NCBI GenBank assembly: GCA_016743945.1
Contig: JADGFI010000011.1
Span: 62,001-126,000, forward strand
Direction: 5' to 3'
Length of the DNA stretch: 64,000 bases
Origin: Desulfobacteraceae bacterium
GTDB taxonomy: Bacteria > Desulfobacterota > Desulfobacteria > Desulfobacterales > Desulfobacteraceae
Of the stretch, positions 35,723 through 44,695 are shown piece after piece; position 1 is the first letter of the stretch; every line of letters starts with the position of its first letter. The notes beneath the pieces are model-generated. The model saw only the letters and a list, made by a program, of their open reading frames with translations. It was not told where the DNA came from and did not search any database. The position numbers and the translations under genes were made by a program.

Positions 35723-37897
35723 TTATTGTCCAGAAAAAAACATTCCCGCCTGGTATACCAAAAAAGACATGGTCCATGCAACCATAGTTGTGTATATCAC
35801 ATTAAAACAGGCCCATTTGGCCGAAGCTTCCCTGTAAATTGTCATCACCGTGGCAAAGCAAGGTACATATAACAGCACAAAAACCATCATGGACAACGCC
35901 GACAAAGGGGTCATCCCCGATCTTTTCAAGGCCGTTTCCAGGGCCTTGCCATCCGCCTTGCCAACCCCGTATAATACCCCCATGGTACTGACCACAACTT
36001 CCTTGGCCACAAACCCTGTCACCAAAGCGACACTTGCCTGCCACCCTATGCCAATGGGCTCAAACAAAGGTTCGAGGGCCTTACCGATCATGCCGATATA
36101 GGATTTTGAAATTCGTTCCTGTTCTCGTTTATTCTCAATCTCTCGAAGTTCCAGGGCCTTTTCCTGGACAAGCGCCATGGCAGCGTCCCTGTCTGCTAAT
36201 TTAATTTTAATGGCATATTCAGCAGACCGGCTGGCAGACAAGGCATCATAATTCACGGAATAGGCAATATTTTTTGGAAAGCTTGACAAGGCCCAGATAA
36301 TAATGGAGCCCACCAGAATCACGCCCCCCATTTTCCTAAGAAACATCTTGCTCCTGTCCCACATGTGAATCAAAAGACTTTTTAGCATGGGCATTCGATA
36401 GGGCGGCAATTCCATCACAAAGGGAGCGTCGTCCCCCTTAAACAACAAAGACCGCAGAATGCGGCCGGACAAAATAGCCATAACAATCCCAAAAAAATAA
36501 AGGCCGAAAATAATGGTACCAGCCCTGTGGGCAAAAAAACTGCCAGCCAGGATGATATAAACCGGCAGCCGGGCAGAGCAGGACATAAACGGCGTCATTA
36601 AAATGGTGAGAATCCGGTCCTTATCATTTTCAAGGGTACGGGTGGCCATAATAGCCGGCACATTGCAGCCAAATCCCATGAGCATGGGGATAAAAGATTT
36701 GCCATGGAGCCCGGCCGTATGCATGACCCGGTCCATGAGAAAGGCAGCTCTTGCCATGTAACCGGTATCTTCAAACAATGCAATGCAGAAAAACAAAATT
36801 AAAATATTGGGCAAAAAAACCACCACAGAGCCAATGCCGGCAATGATCCCATCCAAAAGAAGAGATTTGAACAAAGAGGGTGCCATCACACCGTCAAGCC
36901 CGGTTGACAAGGCCCCAACCCCCGCTTCAATCCATTCCATGGGAAAGGCCCCCAGGGTAAATGTCAGTTGAAACATGGCCCAGATAAAAAAGACAAAAAC
37001 CGGAAGACCAAAGAACCGATTCGTCAGTACCAGATCAATATTGCGTGACATATCGATGCGCTTTATGGCCAAATTGGTGACGGTTTCTTTTACAATCCCG
37101 GCAATCACCCCATATCGGTCATCGGTTAAAACAATCTCAAAATCATCCTGAAACAGATGATAAATTCTGGTGCGACAGGCGGCAGCCTGGACCAAAACAT
37201 CGGCCTCTTTTTCCAAAGGCAGGCCGGCAATTTTCTCCTTGATTATTTTATCATCCTCAAGAATCTTGATGGCTTTCCAGCGAATCAGGACATCCTCATC
37301 CTCTATTTTTGCAAGTTTAAGTGCGGATTCAATTTTTGAAATACACCCTTCTATATCTTTGCTGTACCGGATGGTTCTAAATTTTTTACGCTGATGAAAG
37401 GAATTTACTTCCCTTATGGCAGCCTCAATCAGTATGTCCGTTCCCCTGTTTTTATTACCGATGGTAAAGACCACGGGCAGGCCCAGCAATTCAGATAATT
37501 TTTTTTCATCAATTTTGATGCCCTTGGCCTCGGCCATGTCCGCCATATTCAAGACAAAGAGAGCCGGCCGGCCCAGTTCCCGAATTTGAAGGGCCAAAAA
37601 CAGGCTCCTTTCAAGGTTGGAGGCGTCAATGATATTGATAACAATGTCCGGGGCTTCATCAATAATAAAATCCCGGGCCGTGATTTCCTCGATTGAAAAG
37701 GGTGTCAGGCTGTAGGTACCCGGAAGATCAACCACCTTTAGGTCATACTCCCCGTGACAAAGACGACCTTCTTTTTTTTCAACTGTTACCCCGGGCCAGT
37801 TGCCAACTTTCTGCCTGGCACCGGTCAAATTATTGAATATGGTGGTTTTACCGCAATTGGGATTGCCTGCCAGGGCTATGGTTAGATTCTGTTTCAT
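35723..37897 (-). CDS. feoB: Ferrous iron transporter B
   Basis: 724 residues. N-terminal G domain with G1 GNPNCGKTT (11-19), G3 DLPGTYSL and G4 NMAD, a helical GDI region, then a polytopic membrane part with two Gate domains (PALFVLNM region excluded; CSARLPVYIILAGSFF and SVALVTGFVAKEVVVSTMG are the gate signatures). Imports Fe(II) across the inner membrane. The leader is unusually A/T-rich (ATAAA repeats) with no clear Shine-Dalgarno sequence. It follows the Fur-FeoA fusion by 20 nt. Confidence 0.96.
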   Translation of the reverse strand: MKQNLTIALAGNPNCGKTTIFNNLTGARQKVGNWPGVTVEKKEGRLCHGEYDLKVVDLPGTYSLTPFSIEEITARDFIIDEAPDIVINIIDASNLERSLFLALQIRELGRPALFVLNMADMAEAKGIKIDEKKLSELLGLPVVFTIGNKNRGTDILIEAAIREVNSFHQRKKFRTIRYSKDIEGCISKIESALKLAKIEDEDVLIRWKAIKILEDDKIIKEKIAGLPLEKEADVLVQAAACRTRIYHLFQDDFEIVLTDDRYGVIAGIVKETVTNLAIKRIDMSRNIDLVLTNRFFGLPVFVFFIWAMFQLTFTLGAFPMEWIEAGVGALSTGLDGVMAPSLFKSLLLDGIIAGIGSVVVFLPNILILFFCIALFEDTGYMARAAFLMDRVMHTAGLHGKSFIPMLMGFGCNVPAIMATRTLENDKDRILTILMTPFMSCSARLPVYIILAGSFFAHRAGTIIFGLYFFGIVMAILSGRILRSLLFKGDDAPFVMELPPYRMPMLKSLLIHMWDRSKMFLRKMGGVILVGSIIIWALSSFPKNIAYSVNYDALSASRSAEYAIKIKLADRDAAMALVQEKALELREIENKREQERISKSYIGMIGKALEPLFEPIGIGWQASVALVTGFVAKEVVVSTMGVLYGVGKADGKALETALKRSGMTPLSALSMMVFVLLYVPCFATVMTIYREASAKWACFNVIYTTMVAWTMSFLVYQAGMFFSGQ

Positions 37898-37917
37898 TTT
37901 TATTTTTATTTTTATCT

Positions 37918-38898
37918 TTATCTTTTTTTAAAAATAACATTTTCAACCAAAATATTGGCTGCCTCCTCTATCCGGAGGGAAATATGGTATCCTTTGACGA
38001 CCAGTTCAAGGGGGTCTTTTAAAGGGGCATATTTTTCCACATATATGGTGGTTCCCCGGTTGATACCCATTTCAAGAAGTCTGCGCCGCAATTGCGTTTC
38101 TCCGGACACCCGAACAATGGTTCCCTCTTGCCCGGCCTTCATCCGGCTCAGATCCATGGGAGGGGCATCAAAACTTTCTTTGGTACCCTTTGGCGAATCA
38201 ATTTTTAACGCGGACATCCTGCCAAAGGGCTGGACCCATATTTTTTGGGCCATCCCGGTCCCGATAACCAACCGATTTTCCCCGACAGCGATGACCACCT
38301 GCCCCCCGAACCCATTAGAGACGACCTCGACAAGATCCCCTATTTTAAGCCCCATGGATGAAATCCGAAGCTGCATTTTTTTACCGGCTTCCAATTCCTT
38401 GACAATGAGCTTTTCCCCGGGTTTGGCCTTGCAAAGGGGAACCCGTTTCTTTCTATTGGCCATGCACCGGGAACAAAGCCCGTATATCTCCATCTTGTGC
38501 TGGAGCATATAAAATCCATAGGCCTCGGCCACCTTTTGCTGAAGCGTTTCAAGGGCTTCGTCCTTAAACTCCAGGATGGCATTGCATTTGGCACAGACCA
38601 TATGGTCATGGTGTACCCCAAGATGCCGGTGCTCATAAAGAATATCTTCCCCGGAATCAAAGGCCACCCGGCTTGCAAAGCCGAACCGGCACAAAAGCTC
38701 CATGCTGGTGTTCACAAAACCATCATCCAGATGAATGCCGTCCTCTTTGAGCTGACGAAGAATATCATTTCTTGTCACATGGTGTTCCAGCTTTAGAAAG
38801 GCTTCAAGAACCTTAAACCTTTCATCAAATTTATCAACGTTCTGTTGTTGAAAAAGCCGCCGAAACTGCTTTTTTTCCTGCTCATGTCTATTAATCAT
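37918..38898 (-). CDS. Fur-FeoA-FeoA fusion protein
   Basis: 326 residues joining three domains. Residues 1-150 are a Fur-family regulator: winged helix, the metal-binding HLGVHHDH stretch, and the structural zinc pairs CAKC and CSRC. Residues about 152-225 are one FeoA SH3-like domain (LRISSMGLKIGDLVEVV) and about 250-326 a second (RRRLLEMGINRGTTIYVEKY). FeoA partners FeoB in iron uptake; Fur represses such operons when iron is plentiful. The fusion would place iron sensing and the FeoB accessory in one chain. No frameshift or stop separates the parts. It heads the feoB run. Confidence 0.9.
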   Translation of the reverse strand: MINRHEQEKKQFRRLFQQQNVDKFDERFKVLEAFLKLEHHVTRNDILRQLKEDGIHLDDGFVNTSMELLCRFGFASRVAFDSGEDILYEHRHLGVHHDHMVCAKCNAILEFKDEALETLQQKVAEAYGFYMLQHKMEIYGLCSRCMANRKKRVPLCKAKPGEKLIVKELEAGKKMQLRISSMGLKIGDLVEVVSNGFGGQVVIAVGENRLVIGTGMAQKIWVQPFGRMSALKIDSPKGTKESFDAPPMDLSRMKAGQEGTIVRVSGETQLRRRLLEMGINRGTTIYVEKYAPLKDPLELVVKGYHISLRIEEAANILVENVIFKKR

Positions 38899-39059
38899 TT
38901 ATTATACCCCATAAATTAACGCTCTAAGATATGATAGGTACAGGCGTATGTCAAGGAATGCAATTCTCGAAAAAATACAGCTTCCACAAAACCTGAAAAT
39001 TTTTAGAAAAACAGGGGGAAAGGCAAAAAAACGACCCCACTGTATCAAACAGGCTACAC

Positions 39060-40517
39060 TTATTTTTCCGGTACAAGGGAAATTGCATATTTATCGACTT
39101 TTTTATAAAGGAGTGTACGGTGGATACCCAGCAGTCTGGCAGCCCGTGTCTTGTTGTGCCCCGCTTTTTCAAGAGCCATTTGAATGGCCTCTTTTTCGGC
39201 CCTGATCTGGGCCTGTTTCAAGGTAGAAACATTCCTGCTGCCCTGATTTTTTTTGGAGCCGCAAAGATAAAACGGCAGATCATCCGACCGAATAATATCC
39301 CCTTCAACCGAGGAAAGCGCCCGTTCAAGAACGTTCGTGAGTTCCCGGACATTGCCTTTCCAGTCATAATTGCAAAGCATTTTTTCAACGGGCTCGTCCA
39401 TATGCGTTTCTGCAAAGGCAGCATCCTGGGTCATCTTTTCCAGAAGGTGACGTGCAAGGGGGATAATATCTTCCCTGCGTTCACGAAGTGATGGAATCTG
39501 GAGGGAAATAACGTTGAGGCGATAGAAAAGGTCACGCCGGAAAAGGCCCTTTGTCATCATATCTTCAAGATTTCGATTGGTAGCGGCGATCAAACGAAAA
39601 TCAGACCTGATTATGCTCGTGCCACCGATCCGTTCAAACTCCTTTTCCTCCAGAACCCGCAGCAGTTTCGGTTGCATTTTAAGCGGAAGCTCTCCAATCT
39701 CGTCAAGAAATATCGACCCCCGGTGGGCCAGTTCGAATTTACCAGGCTTACCCCGAGGGTTAGCTCCGGTAAAGGCTCCCTTTTCATAACCGAAAAGCTC
39801 CGATTCCAAAAGTTCAGCGGGAATGGCCGCACAGTTCAATCGAATAAACGGATACAGCTTACGAGGGCTGGCATGATGTATGGCCTGGGCAAAAAGCTCC
39901 TTGCCGGTTCCACTTTCTCCGGTAATTAACACCGGAAATTGATTGGCAGTAGCCTTGAGGGCTTCCGTCTTTAACCTGCTGATCGCATCACTCACACCCA
40001 CTATACTTTCCATGGTGTAACGGGTAGACCGCAGATTGATCAGCTCCTTTTCATACAATTTGACTTTTGACTCCAGCATCGAAAGCCGGGAGGCCAGTTT
40101 CTTTATCTCCCTGATATCTTTGAAGATCACCTGGCCGTAGACCCCTATGATTTTGCCGTTTAAACGCAGGGGTATCCTCTGGACCATCATCTCCTGGGAC
40201 TTGATCTGCTGGGTGCGGTTAATCTCAGGTTTACCTGTTTTAGCCACGATGTGCATCCGTGTATTTTCTATAATTTCGGTGCAGTGTTTTCCTATGGGAT
40301 AATCGGGATCAATACCTAAAAAATCACCATAGGCCTGATTGAAATGAGCAATATACCCGTCGGTATCTATAACGACAGCACCGTCGTGAATACTGTCGAA
40401 AACCAGGTTGAAATTTTTAAGCTCTTTGGCAGTTTTCTTTACTCTGCTGGGAGATTGCCTGCCCGGTGTAAATATTTTTTTGCAGGATGCCGCAGGCTGA
40501 TCAGGGACCTTTTTCAT
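39060..40517 (-). CDS. PAS-domain sigma-54 activator
   Basis: 485 residues: PAS domain (about 40-150, FDSIHDGAVVIDTDGYIAHFN), linker coiled coil, AAA+ domain with GESGTGKE and an intact GAFTGA loop (YEKGAFTGANPRGK), and a Fis-type helix-turn-helix (KAGHNKTRAARLLGIHRTLLYKKV). No receiver domain, so activity is probably set by a ligand or redox state sensed by PAS. ATG at 40517 has GGAGG 7 nt upstream; longer in-frame starts run through the intergenic region. It diverges from the metallo-beta-lactamase-fold operon and probably activates it. Confidence 0.9.
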   Translation of the reverse strand: MKKVPDQPAASCKKIFTPGRQSPSRVKKTAKELKNFNLVFDSIHDGAVVIDTDGYIAHFNQAYGDFLGIDPDYPIGKHCTEIIENTRMHIVAKTGKPEINRTQQIKSQEMMVQRIPLRLNGKIIGVYGQVIFKDIREIKKLASRLSMLESKVKLYEKELINLRSTRYTMESIVGVSDAISRLKTEALKATANQFPVLITGESGTGKELFAQAIHHASPRKLYPFIRLNCAAIPAELLESELFGYEKGAFTGANPRGKPGKFELAHRGSIFLDEIGELPLKMQPKLLRVLEEKEFERIGGTSIIRSDFRLIAATNRNLEDMMTKGLFRRDLFYRLNVISLQIPSLRERREDIIPLARHLLEKMTQDAAFAETHMDEPVEKMLCNYDWKGNVRELTNVLERALSSVEGDIIRSDDLPFYLCGSKKNQGSRNVSTLKQAQIRAEKEAIQMALEKAGHNKTRAARLLGIHRTLLYKKVDKYAISLVPEK

Positions 40518-40537
40518 ACCACTCCTCCGTATCGGAA

Positions 40538-40553
40538 TTTCTACATGTAGAAA
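40538..40553. promoter_or_regulatory. 16-bp palindrome upstream of the PAS activator gene
   Basis: TTTCTACATGTAGAAA is a perfect 16-bp palindrome 20 bp before the activator's start codon, well placed for autoregulation or as a distant enhancer for the divergent operon. Confidence 0.5.
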
Positions 40554-40613
40554 CTTTGATACAATCATTACTCTTGCTATCCGGATTTGTCGAGCTTTTT
40601 TTACTCCAGACCC

Positions 40614-40644
40614 TTTGAATACAAACGCTTTTTTTGTATTCAAA
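40614..40644. promoter_or_regulatory. 12-bp inverted repeat in the divergent promoter region
   Basis: TTTGAATACAAA (40614-40625) and TTTGTATTCAAA (40633-40644) form a perfect 12-bp inverted repeat with a 7-nt centre. It is centred about 150 bp upstream of the candidate -24/-12 element's start, a usual enhancer distance. Confidence 0.6.
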
Positions 40645-40752
40645 CCCGGGCTTGGATAGTGGTATATAATTTGCATAATTGCTAAACAAGATTATTTGTG
40701 ACCCTTCGCAGACACAATAAAAAAGGTTGACATCATTGCTGCGAAGGATTAC

Positions 40753-40768
40753 TGGCACACTTAATGTA
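40753..40768 (+). promoter_or_regulatory. Possible sigma-54 promoter of the MBL-fold operon
   Basis: TGGCACA-CTTA-ATGTA: the -24 half TGGCAC is perfect, but the -12 half has GT where GC is expected. GG and GT are 10 nt apart. Predicted start near 40779, 50 nt before the first gene. The divergent sigma-54 activator supports it; the -12 mismatch weakens it. Confidence 0.4.
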
Positions 40769-40828
40769 TTTGTAGGAAACACTATTTAAGTAAATGTTTT
40801 ATTCACATACCTAGCAAGGAGATTTTAC

Positions 40829-41902
40829 ATGCAACGACGAAGTTTTTTAAAAGGTTTGGCCGCTACCTCGGCAGGACTGGCAGTCAGTAATGGTGTTGGC
40901 TCCATGACCAAAAATGCCTATGCAAAGAAAAAAAAAGAAGATTTCGGAGAAGTCAAAAGTATTAAAGTTGAATGCGTATCTGAAACCAGCTGGTTTGACA
41001 ATGCAACGCTTGGCAAGGATATCAAGGCCGCCGGCGGTATTAATACAAACCAGTATGATGTTGCCTATAATGAGGAAAACCTCGGGGGATATGCCGCCGT
41101 TATCGAAGTTGAAGCTCTTGACGGCAAAATAACCAAATATCTTTTAGACACCGGTTGGAGCAACGACTGGATGGACTATGTATTTGCCCAGAGCGGTGTG
41201 GACGAAATGCTCAAGAACAAAGAAATCGATACCATGGTGATTTCCCACGATCACATTGATCATTATTTTGGTATCGAGAGCACCCTGAAACATCAGCCCG
41301 ATATCAAGATGTATTTTCCCTCCACGTCCATGAAAAAAAGTTTTGAGCTTTTAAAGGGTGCTGATTTTTCCAAAACCCCGGGATGTCCGAAAAACGCATA
41401 CCCCCATACGGGCGAGCTTATCGTCACCAAACCGGATAATTTTTACAAGCTCCAGGACGGTGCCGGTGTTGTCTTTTTTGACGCCCCTGCAACCCTCCAG
41501 GTCCGGGGTGAGAATGTCATGTATTTTAAGGTAAAAGATAAAGGGTATGTCACTGTAACAGGTTGCTGCCATCCCGGGATTCTAACCCTTATCAATTATG
41601 CGCGCCGTAATTTCAAAGATGGCAAGAATAATTATGGATGCTATGGCGGACTGCATATTTCCCCATTTGAAAACTGGGATCCCAAAATGGATGATATCAT
41701 TGCCGGAGTTCAGCAATACGATATGAAAAAAATAGCCTGCAACCACTGCACCGGCTGGATATGGGCAGAAAAAGCGGTCAAGGCCGGACTTCCGATTGTA
41801 AAAGGCACCGACAAGTTCCGGTCCTACAAAAAAGTCGGGACCCTTGCAAAGGCAAATACCTCAAACATTTATACGGGCAACGGAGACACAGTCGTCTTCT
41901 AA
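40829..41902 (+). CDS. Tat-exported metallo-beta-lactamase-fold protein (COG1237-like)
   Basis: 357 residues. Twin-arginine signal MQRRSFLKGLAATSAG at the N-terminus, cleavage likely after NAYA. The MBL-fold metal site HDHIDH is at 140-145, with later ligands in TVTGCCHPGILTLINYARR and the closing GGLHISPFE and CNHCTGW motifs. These later motifs resemble COG1237 proteins related to the dihydropterin ribofuranosyl-aminobenzene phosphate synthase of methanopterin synthesis, but those are cytoplasmic; this one is exported folded, so its substrate is probably different. First gene of a four-gene run behind a candidate sigma-54 promoter. AAGGAG precedes the ATG. Confidence 0.85.
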   Translation: MQRRSFLKGLAATSAGLAVSNGVGSMTKNAYAKKKKEDFGEVKSIKVECVSETSWFDNATLGKDIKAAGGINTNQYDVAYNEENLGGYAAVIEVEALDGKITKYLLDTGWSNDWMDYVFAQSGVDEMLKNKEIDTMVISHDHIDHYFGIESTLKHQPDIKMYFPSTSMKKSFELLKGADFSKTPGCPKNAYPHTGELIVTKPDNFYKLQDGAGVVFFDAPATLQVRGENVMYFKVKDKGYVTVTGCCHPGILTLINYARRNFKDGKNNYGCYGGLHISPFENWDPKMDDIIAGVQQYDMKKIACNHCTGWIWAEKAVKAGLPIVKGTDKFRSYKKVGTLAKANTSNIYTGNGDTVVF

Positions 41903-41940
41903 TGTTACAACAGCTTACTGCTATTTGATACGGGAAAGGT

Positions 41941-41981
41941 GCCTGACCTTTAATGCCAGTATTAGCCCGACAGGGTTAGGC
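41941..41981 (+). promoter_or_regulatory. Intercistronic hairpin in the MBL-fold operon
   Basis: GCCTGACC (41941-41948) pairs with GGTTAGGC (41974-41981) with one G-U pair and a 25-nt loop, in the 129-nt gap before the membrane-protein gene. No T tract follows, so mRNA stabilisation or processing is more likely than termination. Confidence 0.35.
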
Positions 41982-42031
41982 CTGAAGGGACGGTGCCTTT
42001 CAATTTTTGATAAAAAAACAGAGGTCATGTT

Positions 42032-43291
42032 ATGGACACACTAAACGCGGATAAAAACTGGCTGTCACTGCGAAACCTGGTTCCCAGGTGGGGCATATGG
42101 ACATCCGGTCTTGTAAATTTACTGGTTCTGGCCATCAGTGCGATTGCTTTGTGGTGGATATTTTTTTCAAACAGCGGAATTTTCAAGCTTTATACTCCGC
42201 TGCTCGGCTTTTCTCTTGTTATCTGGATGCTGCTCATCATCATGTGGCAAGCGGAATTTTTCGATTACTGGCCTTTTTCGAATCGATTCCTGGCCTCGGC
42301 ACATCCATTGAAAAAAGGAGGGATACTCACGGGAACGACACTTTTGCTGTACCTGGTGTTGATTTTCGGTATTCTTTTTTTCATAATCGGGCAATACGGG
42401 GTTACCTATTTTAACTGGAACAGTCTTACAAAATACGGCAAGCTGGGGCAGGACGTCATGTCTACGAGGGAAACGACATCATGGTCCTTTATCTGTCTTT
42501 CGGTTCCTTTTTTGTGGATAACCACTATACTGCTGGTGGGTGCGGGCAAAGGCATATGGGCCCAGAGCCCCCAGCCCGGCCAGGGCCTGGCAAACTGGCT
42601 GCTTGTGGCAATGCTGTCCATTCCCCTTTTCCTGATATTTTTTCATCCCCACATCGGGTCCATGTTTTATCCTGCACAGATATACACCGCGGTCCCGCCC
42701 TGGTGGAAACATCTGGCACATACCAACAGTGCCGAGTACGGACTGGGTATACTTTTTTGCACCGTTATTGTAATTTTCATTACACTTCAACTATGGGAAG
42801 GCAGACCCTGGAATCTGGTGGAAAAACAGCCCTGGAGATTTTTGTTTATCCTCTTTGGCGGTCTGGTACTGGGGTTTATTTTCTTTAAGGTTCAGCTCTA
42901 TATCATGGATTATTTCTGGGATGAAGCCTATCTCGGAGGCCAGAACGATGCCAACTTCGGATGGCGCTACAGCCATACCGTTACCATGGGTAATTTCATC
43001 CTGGTCCCGGCCATTATTTTAAAGACGTATTTCGGCCAGGGTTTTTCCAAAATGAAATTGTGGCAAAAAGGGATACTCACCACCTGCATTGCGATAATTG
43101 CAGGTCTTATATTTGCCTGGTGCTATTATGCATGGGCACCGACCCTTCTGGGGATCTGTTCAGGTGTTTCCCATCCATCGGAAAACCCTTCGGCATTTCT
43201 GGTACTGCTTATCGTCCTGCTTAATATCCAAGACTACTTCATGGATGGATGGCCCGGGTATCTGGTGAAAGATCAGGGAGCAAAAAAATAG
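42032..43291 (+). CDS. Polytopic membrane protein, unknown family
   Basis: 419 residues with about nine or ten predicted membrane helices and short loops. Notable loops: a periplasm- or cytoplasm-exposed stretch with HPHIGSMFYPAQIYTAVPP (about 205-225) and NDANFGWRYSHTVTMGN (about 308-325) rich in His, Tyr and Trp. I recognise no family. It lies between the exported MBL-fold protein and a Cys-rich protein and ends in TAGTG overlapping the next start, so the products likely work together, possibly as a transporter or membrane anchor. No Shine-Dalgarno sequence of strength precedes the ATG (AGAGGT is 9 nt upstream). Confidence 0.75.
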   Translation: MDTLNADKNWLSLRNLVPRWGIWTSGLVNLLVLAISAIALWWIFFSNSGIFKLYTPLLGFSLVIWMLLIIMWQAEFFDYWPFSNRFLASAHPLKKGGILTGTTLLLYLVLIFGILFFIIGQYGVTYFNWNSLTKYGKLGQDVMSTRETTSWSFICLSVPFLWITTILLVGAGKGIWAQSPQPGQGLANWLLVAMLSIPLFLIFFHPHIGSMFYPAQIYTAVPPWWKHLAHTNSAEYGLGILFCTVIVIFITLQLWEGRPWNLVEKQPWRFLFILFGGLVLGFIFFKVQLYIMDYFWDEAYLGGQNDANFGWRYSHTVTMGNFILVPAIILKTYFGQGFSKMKLWQKGILTTCIAIIAGLIFAWCYYAWAPTLLGICSGVSHPSENPSAFLVLLIVLLNIQDYFMDGWPGYLVKDQGAKK

Positions 43292-44307
43292 TGACACCAA
43301 TACACCAAATCGATCCTGTACGTGTTGGCGAAGAAATTTTCTACAACATCTTTCATCATATCTTTCATGATGAGGGAGCAAGGAAGCATTTTGAGTTTTC
43401 CCAGATAAATTTTTTCAACTCGGAAGAAGGATTGCCTGGATGGAACCTGTGGTTCCTGGAAAACACGAGGGTCTATCAACTGGCCCTCGTCCAGGCCAGG
43501 GAAATCTCTGATGACGTCGATCCGGCACAAAAGGCATCCTTTCACAAGCCTGCCATCGAGGGCCGTTTTGCCGTCCGGTATTTTCCCGGAGCAGACGATC
43601 CTGAGCTTGACAATTATTCCTGTGCAGAGACCCTGCTTCGCCTGGGCCCTCTTTTCGATCACACGGGTACGCCTAATTTTACAGGACAAGACCGTATGGA
43701 CGACAGTTGTTTTGTCGTGGGGTATCTGGATTTCAAAACAGACACAGAGCGCAATTTTCTGGAGATAGAATGCATTGCCCCCAATCGCTGGAAGGATGTT
43801 CGTGTAGACGGTCTCTATCTAAAGACCCGGGATAATATGAAATACACGGCCGTTGAACCTGGCGGAATAGATCGCAACCTGCCCGGATGGGATTTGGCAT
43901 TTTTCCTTTTTGACAAACTTATTTTAGGATGCTGCCATGCGTTTAAAACAATTCCCTGTGCCGCAATTTTTGCCAAAAAAAAATGGACCCGGTTTGATAT
44001 CGATAAGGACAATTGCTGCATTAAAACGATGGATCCGGACATCGAATTGTTCCATCTTATCATTGGCCTCGAAATTAATGCCTGCCGCCATGGAACCTGC
44101 TGCCAAGATTCCATGAACCAGAATGCTTATATCCAGGCTGTCAGCGATCGATTGCCGGCCGAAGGGTTACGTGTATCCCAAGTATGCAAAGGACCTGAAA
44201 ATATTGTTAAAACAAAGATGAACCCTGAGTGGTGGTCGGTAAAGCAAAAAACATTTCCCAAGGATACCGAGTCTGAAATGCAACACTGCTGCTACCATGA
44301 TCATTAA
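43291..44307 (+). CDS. Cys-rich protein of the MBL-fold operon, unknown
   Basis: About 338 residues starting at a GTG that shares one base with the preceding stop (TAGTG); GGGAG lies 10 nt upstream. An ATG at 43249 in the same frame would overlap the membrane-protein gene by 43 nt. No signal peptide or membrane helix, so probably cytoplasmic. It holds about 14 Cys, several paired (GCCH, DNCC, GTCC, and the end MQHCCYHDH), suggesting metal or cofactor binding. I recognise no domain. Confidence 0.7.
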   Translation: MTPIHQIDPVRVGEEIFYNIFHHIFHDEGARKHFEFSQINFFNSEEGLPGWNLWFLENTRVYQLALVQAREISDDVDPAQKASFHKPAIEGRFAVRYFPGADDPELDNYSCAETLLRLGPLFDHTGTPNFTGQDRMDDSCFVVGYLDFKTDTERNFLEIECIAPNRWKDVRVDGLYLKTRDNMKYTAVEPGGIDRNLPGWDLAFFLFDKLILGCCHAFKTIPCAAIFAKKKWTRFDIDKDNCCIKTMDPDIELFHLIIGLEINACRHGTCCQDSMNQNAYIQAVSDRLPAEGLRVSQVCKGPENIVKTKMNPEWWSVKQKTFPKDTESEMQHCCYHDH

Positions 44308-44331
44308 TAGAAAAAAATCAGGAAAATAAAA

Positions 44332-44592
44332 ATGGATCCATCAAGACGAAATTTTTTTAGAAAATATTGTCTCGGCAATGCCGTACAATTAATCAGCGAC
44401 GTTCATACGTCGTTTAAAGAAGCGGAATCTGACACTGATTATTTTGATTCGTATGAGACTTGTTATCCTCTGATTTCTGAATATTCCTACTTCCTGGACG
44501 ATGAAGTAGAAGATCTCGGGATAGAAACCGAAGGAAAAAGCAAACTCGATATCGTTAAAATGGTCTATGGGAAAAAAGGAAGAACCGATTAA
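44332..44592 (+). CDS. Small protein with twin-arginine-like start, unknown
   Basis: 86 residues beginning MDPSRRNFFRKYCLGNAVQL. SRRNFFRK resembles a Tat motif, but the following stretch is too polar and short for a Tat signal's hydrophobic core. The remainder is acidic (DTDYFDSYETCY, LDDEVEDLGIE). It may be a cytoplasmic adaptor or maturation factor mimicking a signal peptide. AGGAAA precedes the ATG. Last gene of the run, 24 nt after the Cys-rich gene. Confidence 0.6.
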   Translation: MDPSRRNFFRKYCLGNAVQLISDVHTSFKEAESDTDYFDSYETCYPLISEYSYFLDDEVEDLGIETEGKSKLDIVKMVYGKKGRTD

Positions 44593-44695
44593 TCTTTTCT
44601 GTCCCCAGTTTCATTTTTTTCATCGAACCCGCTTTCAGACATGAACAAACGACTATTTAATAAACCATACCCCTTTTGAAAAGCTGTTTGCTTGA

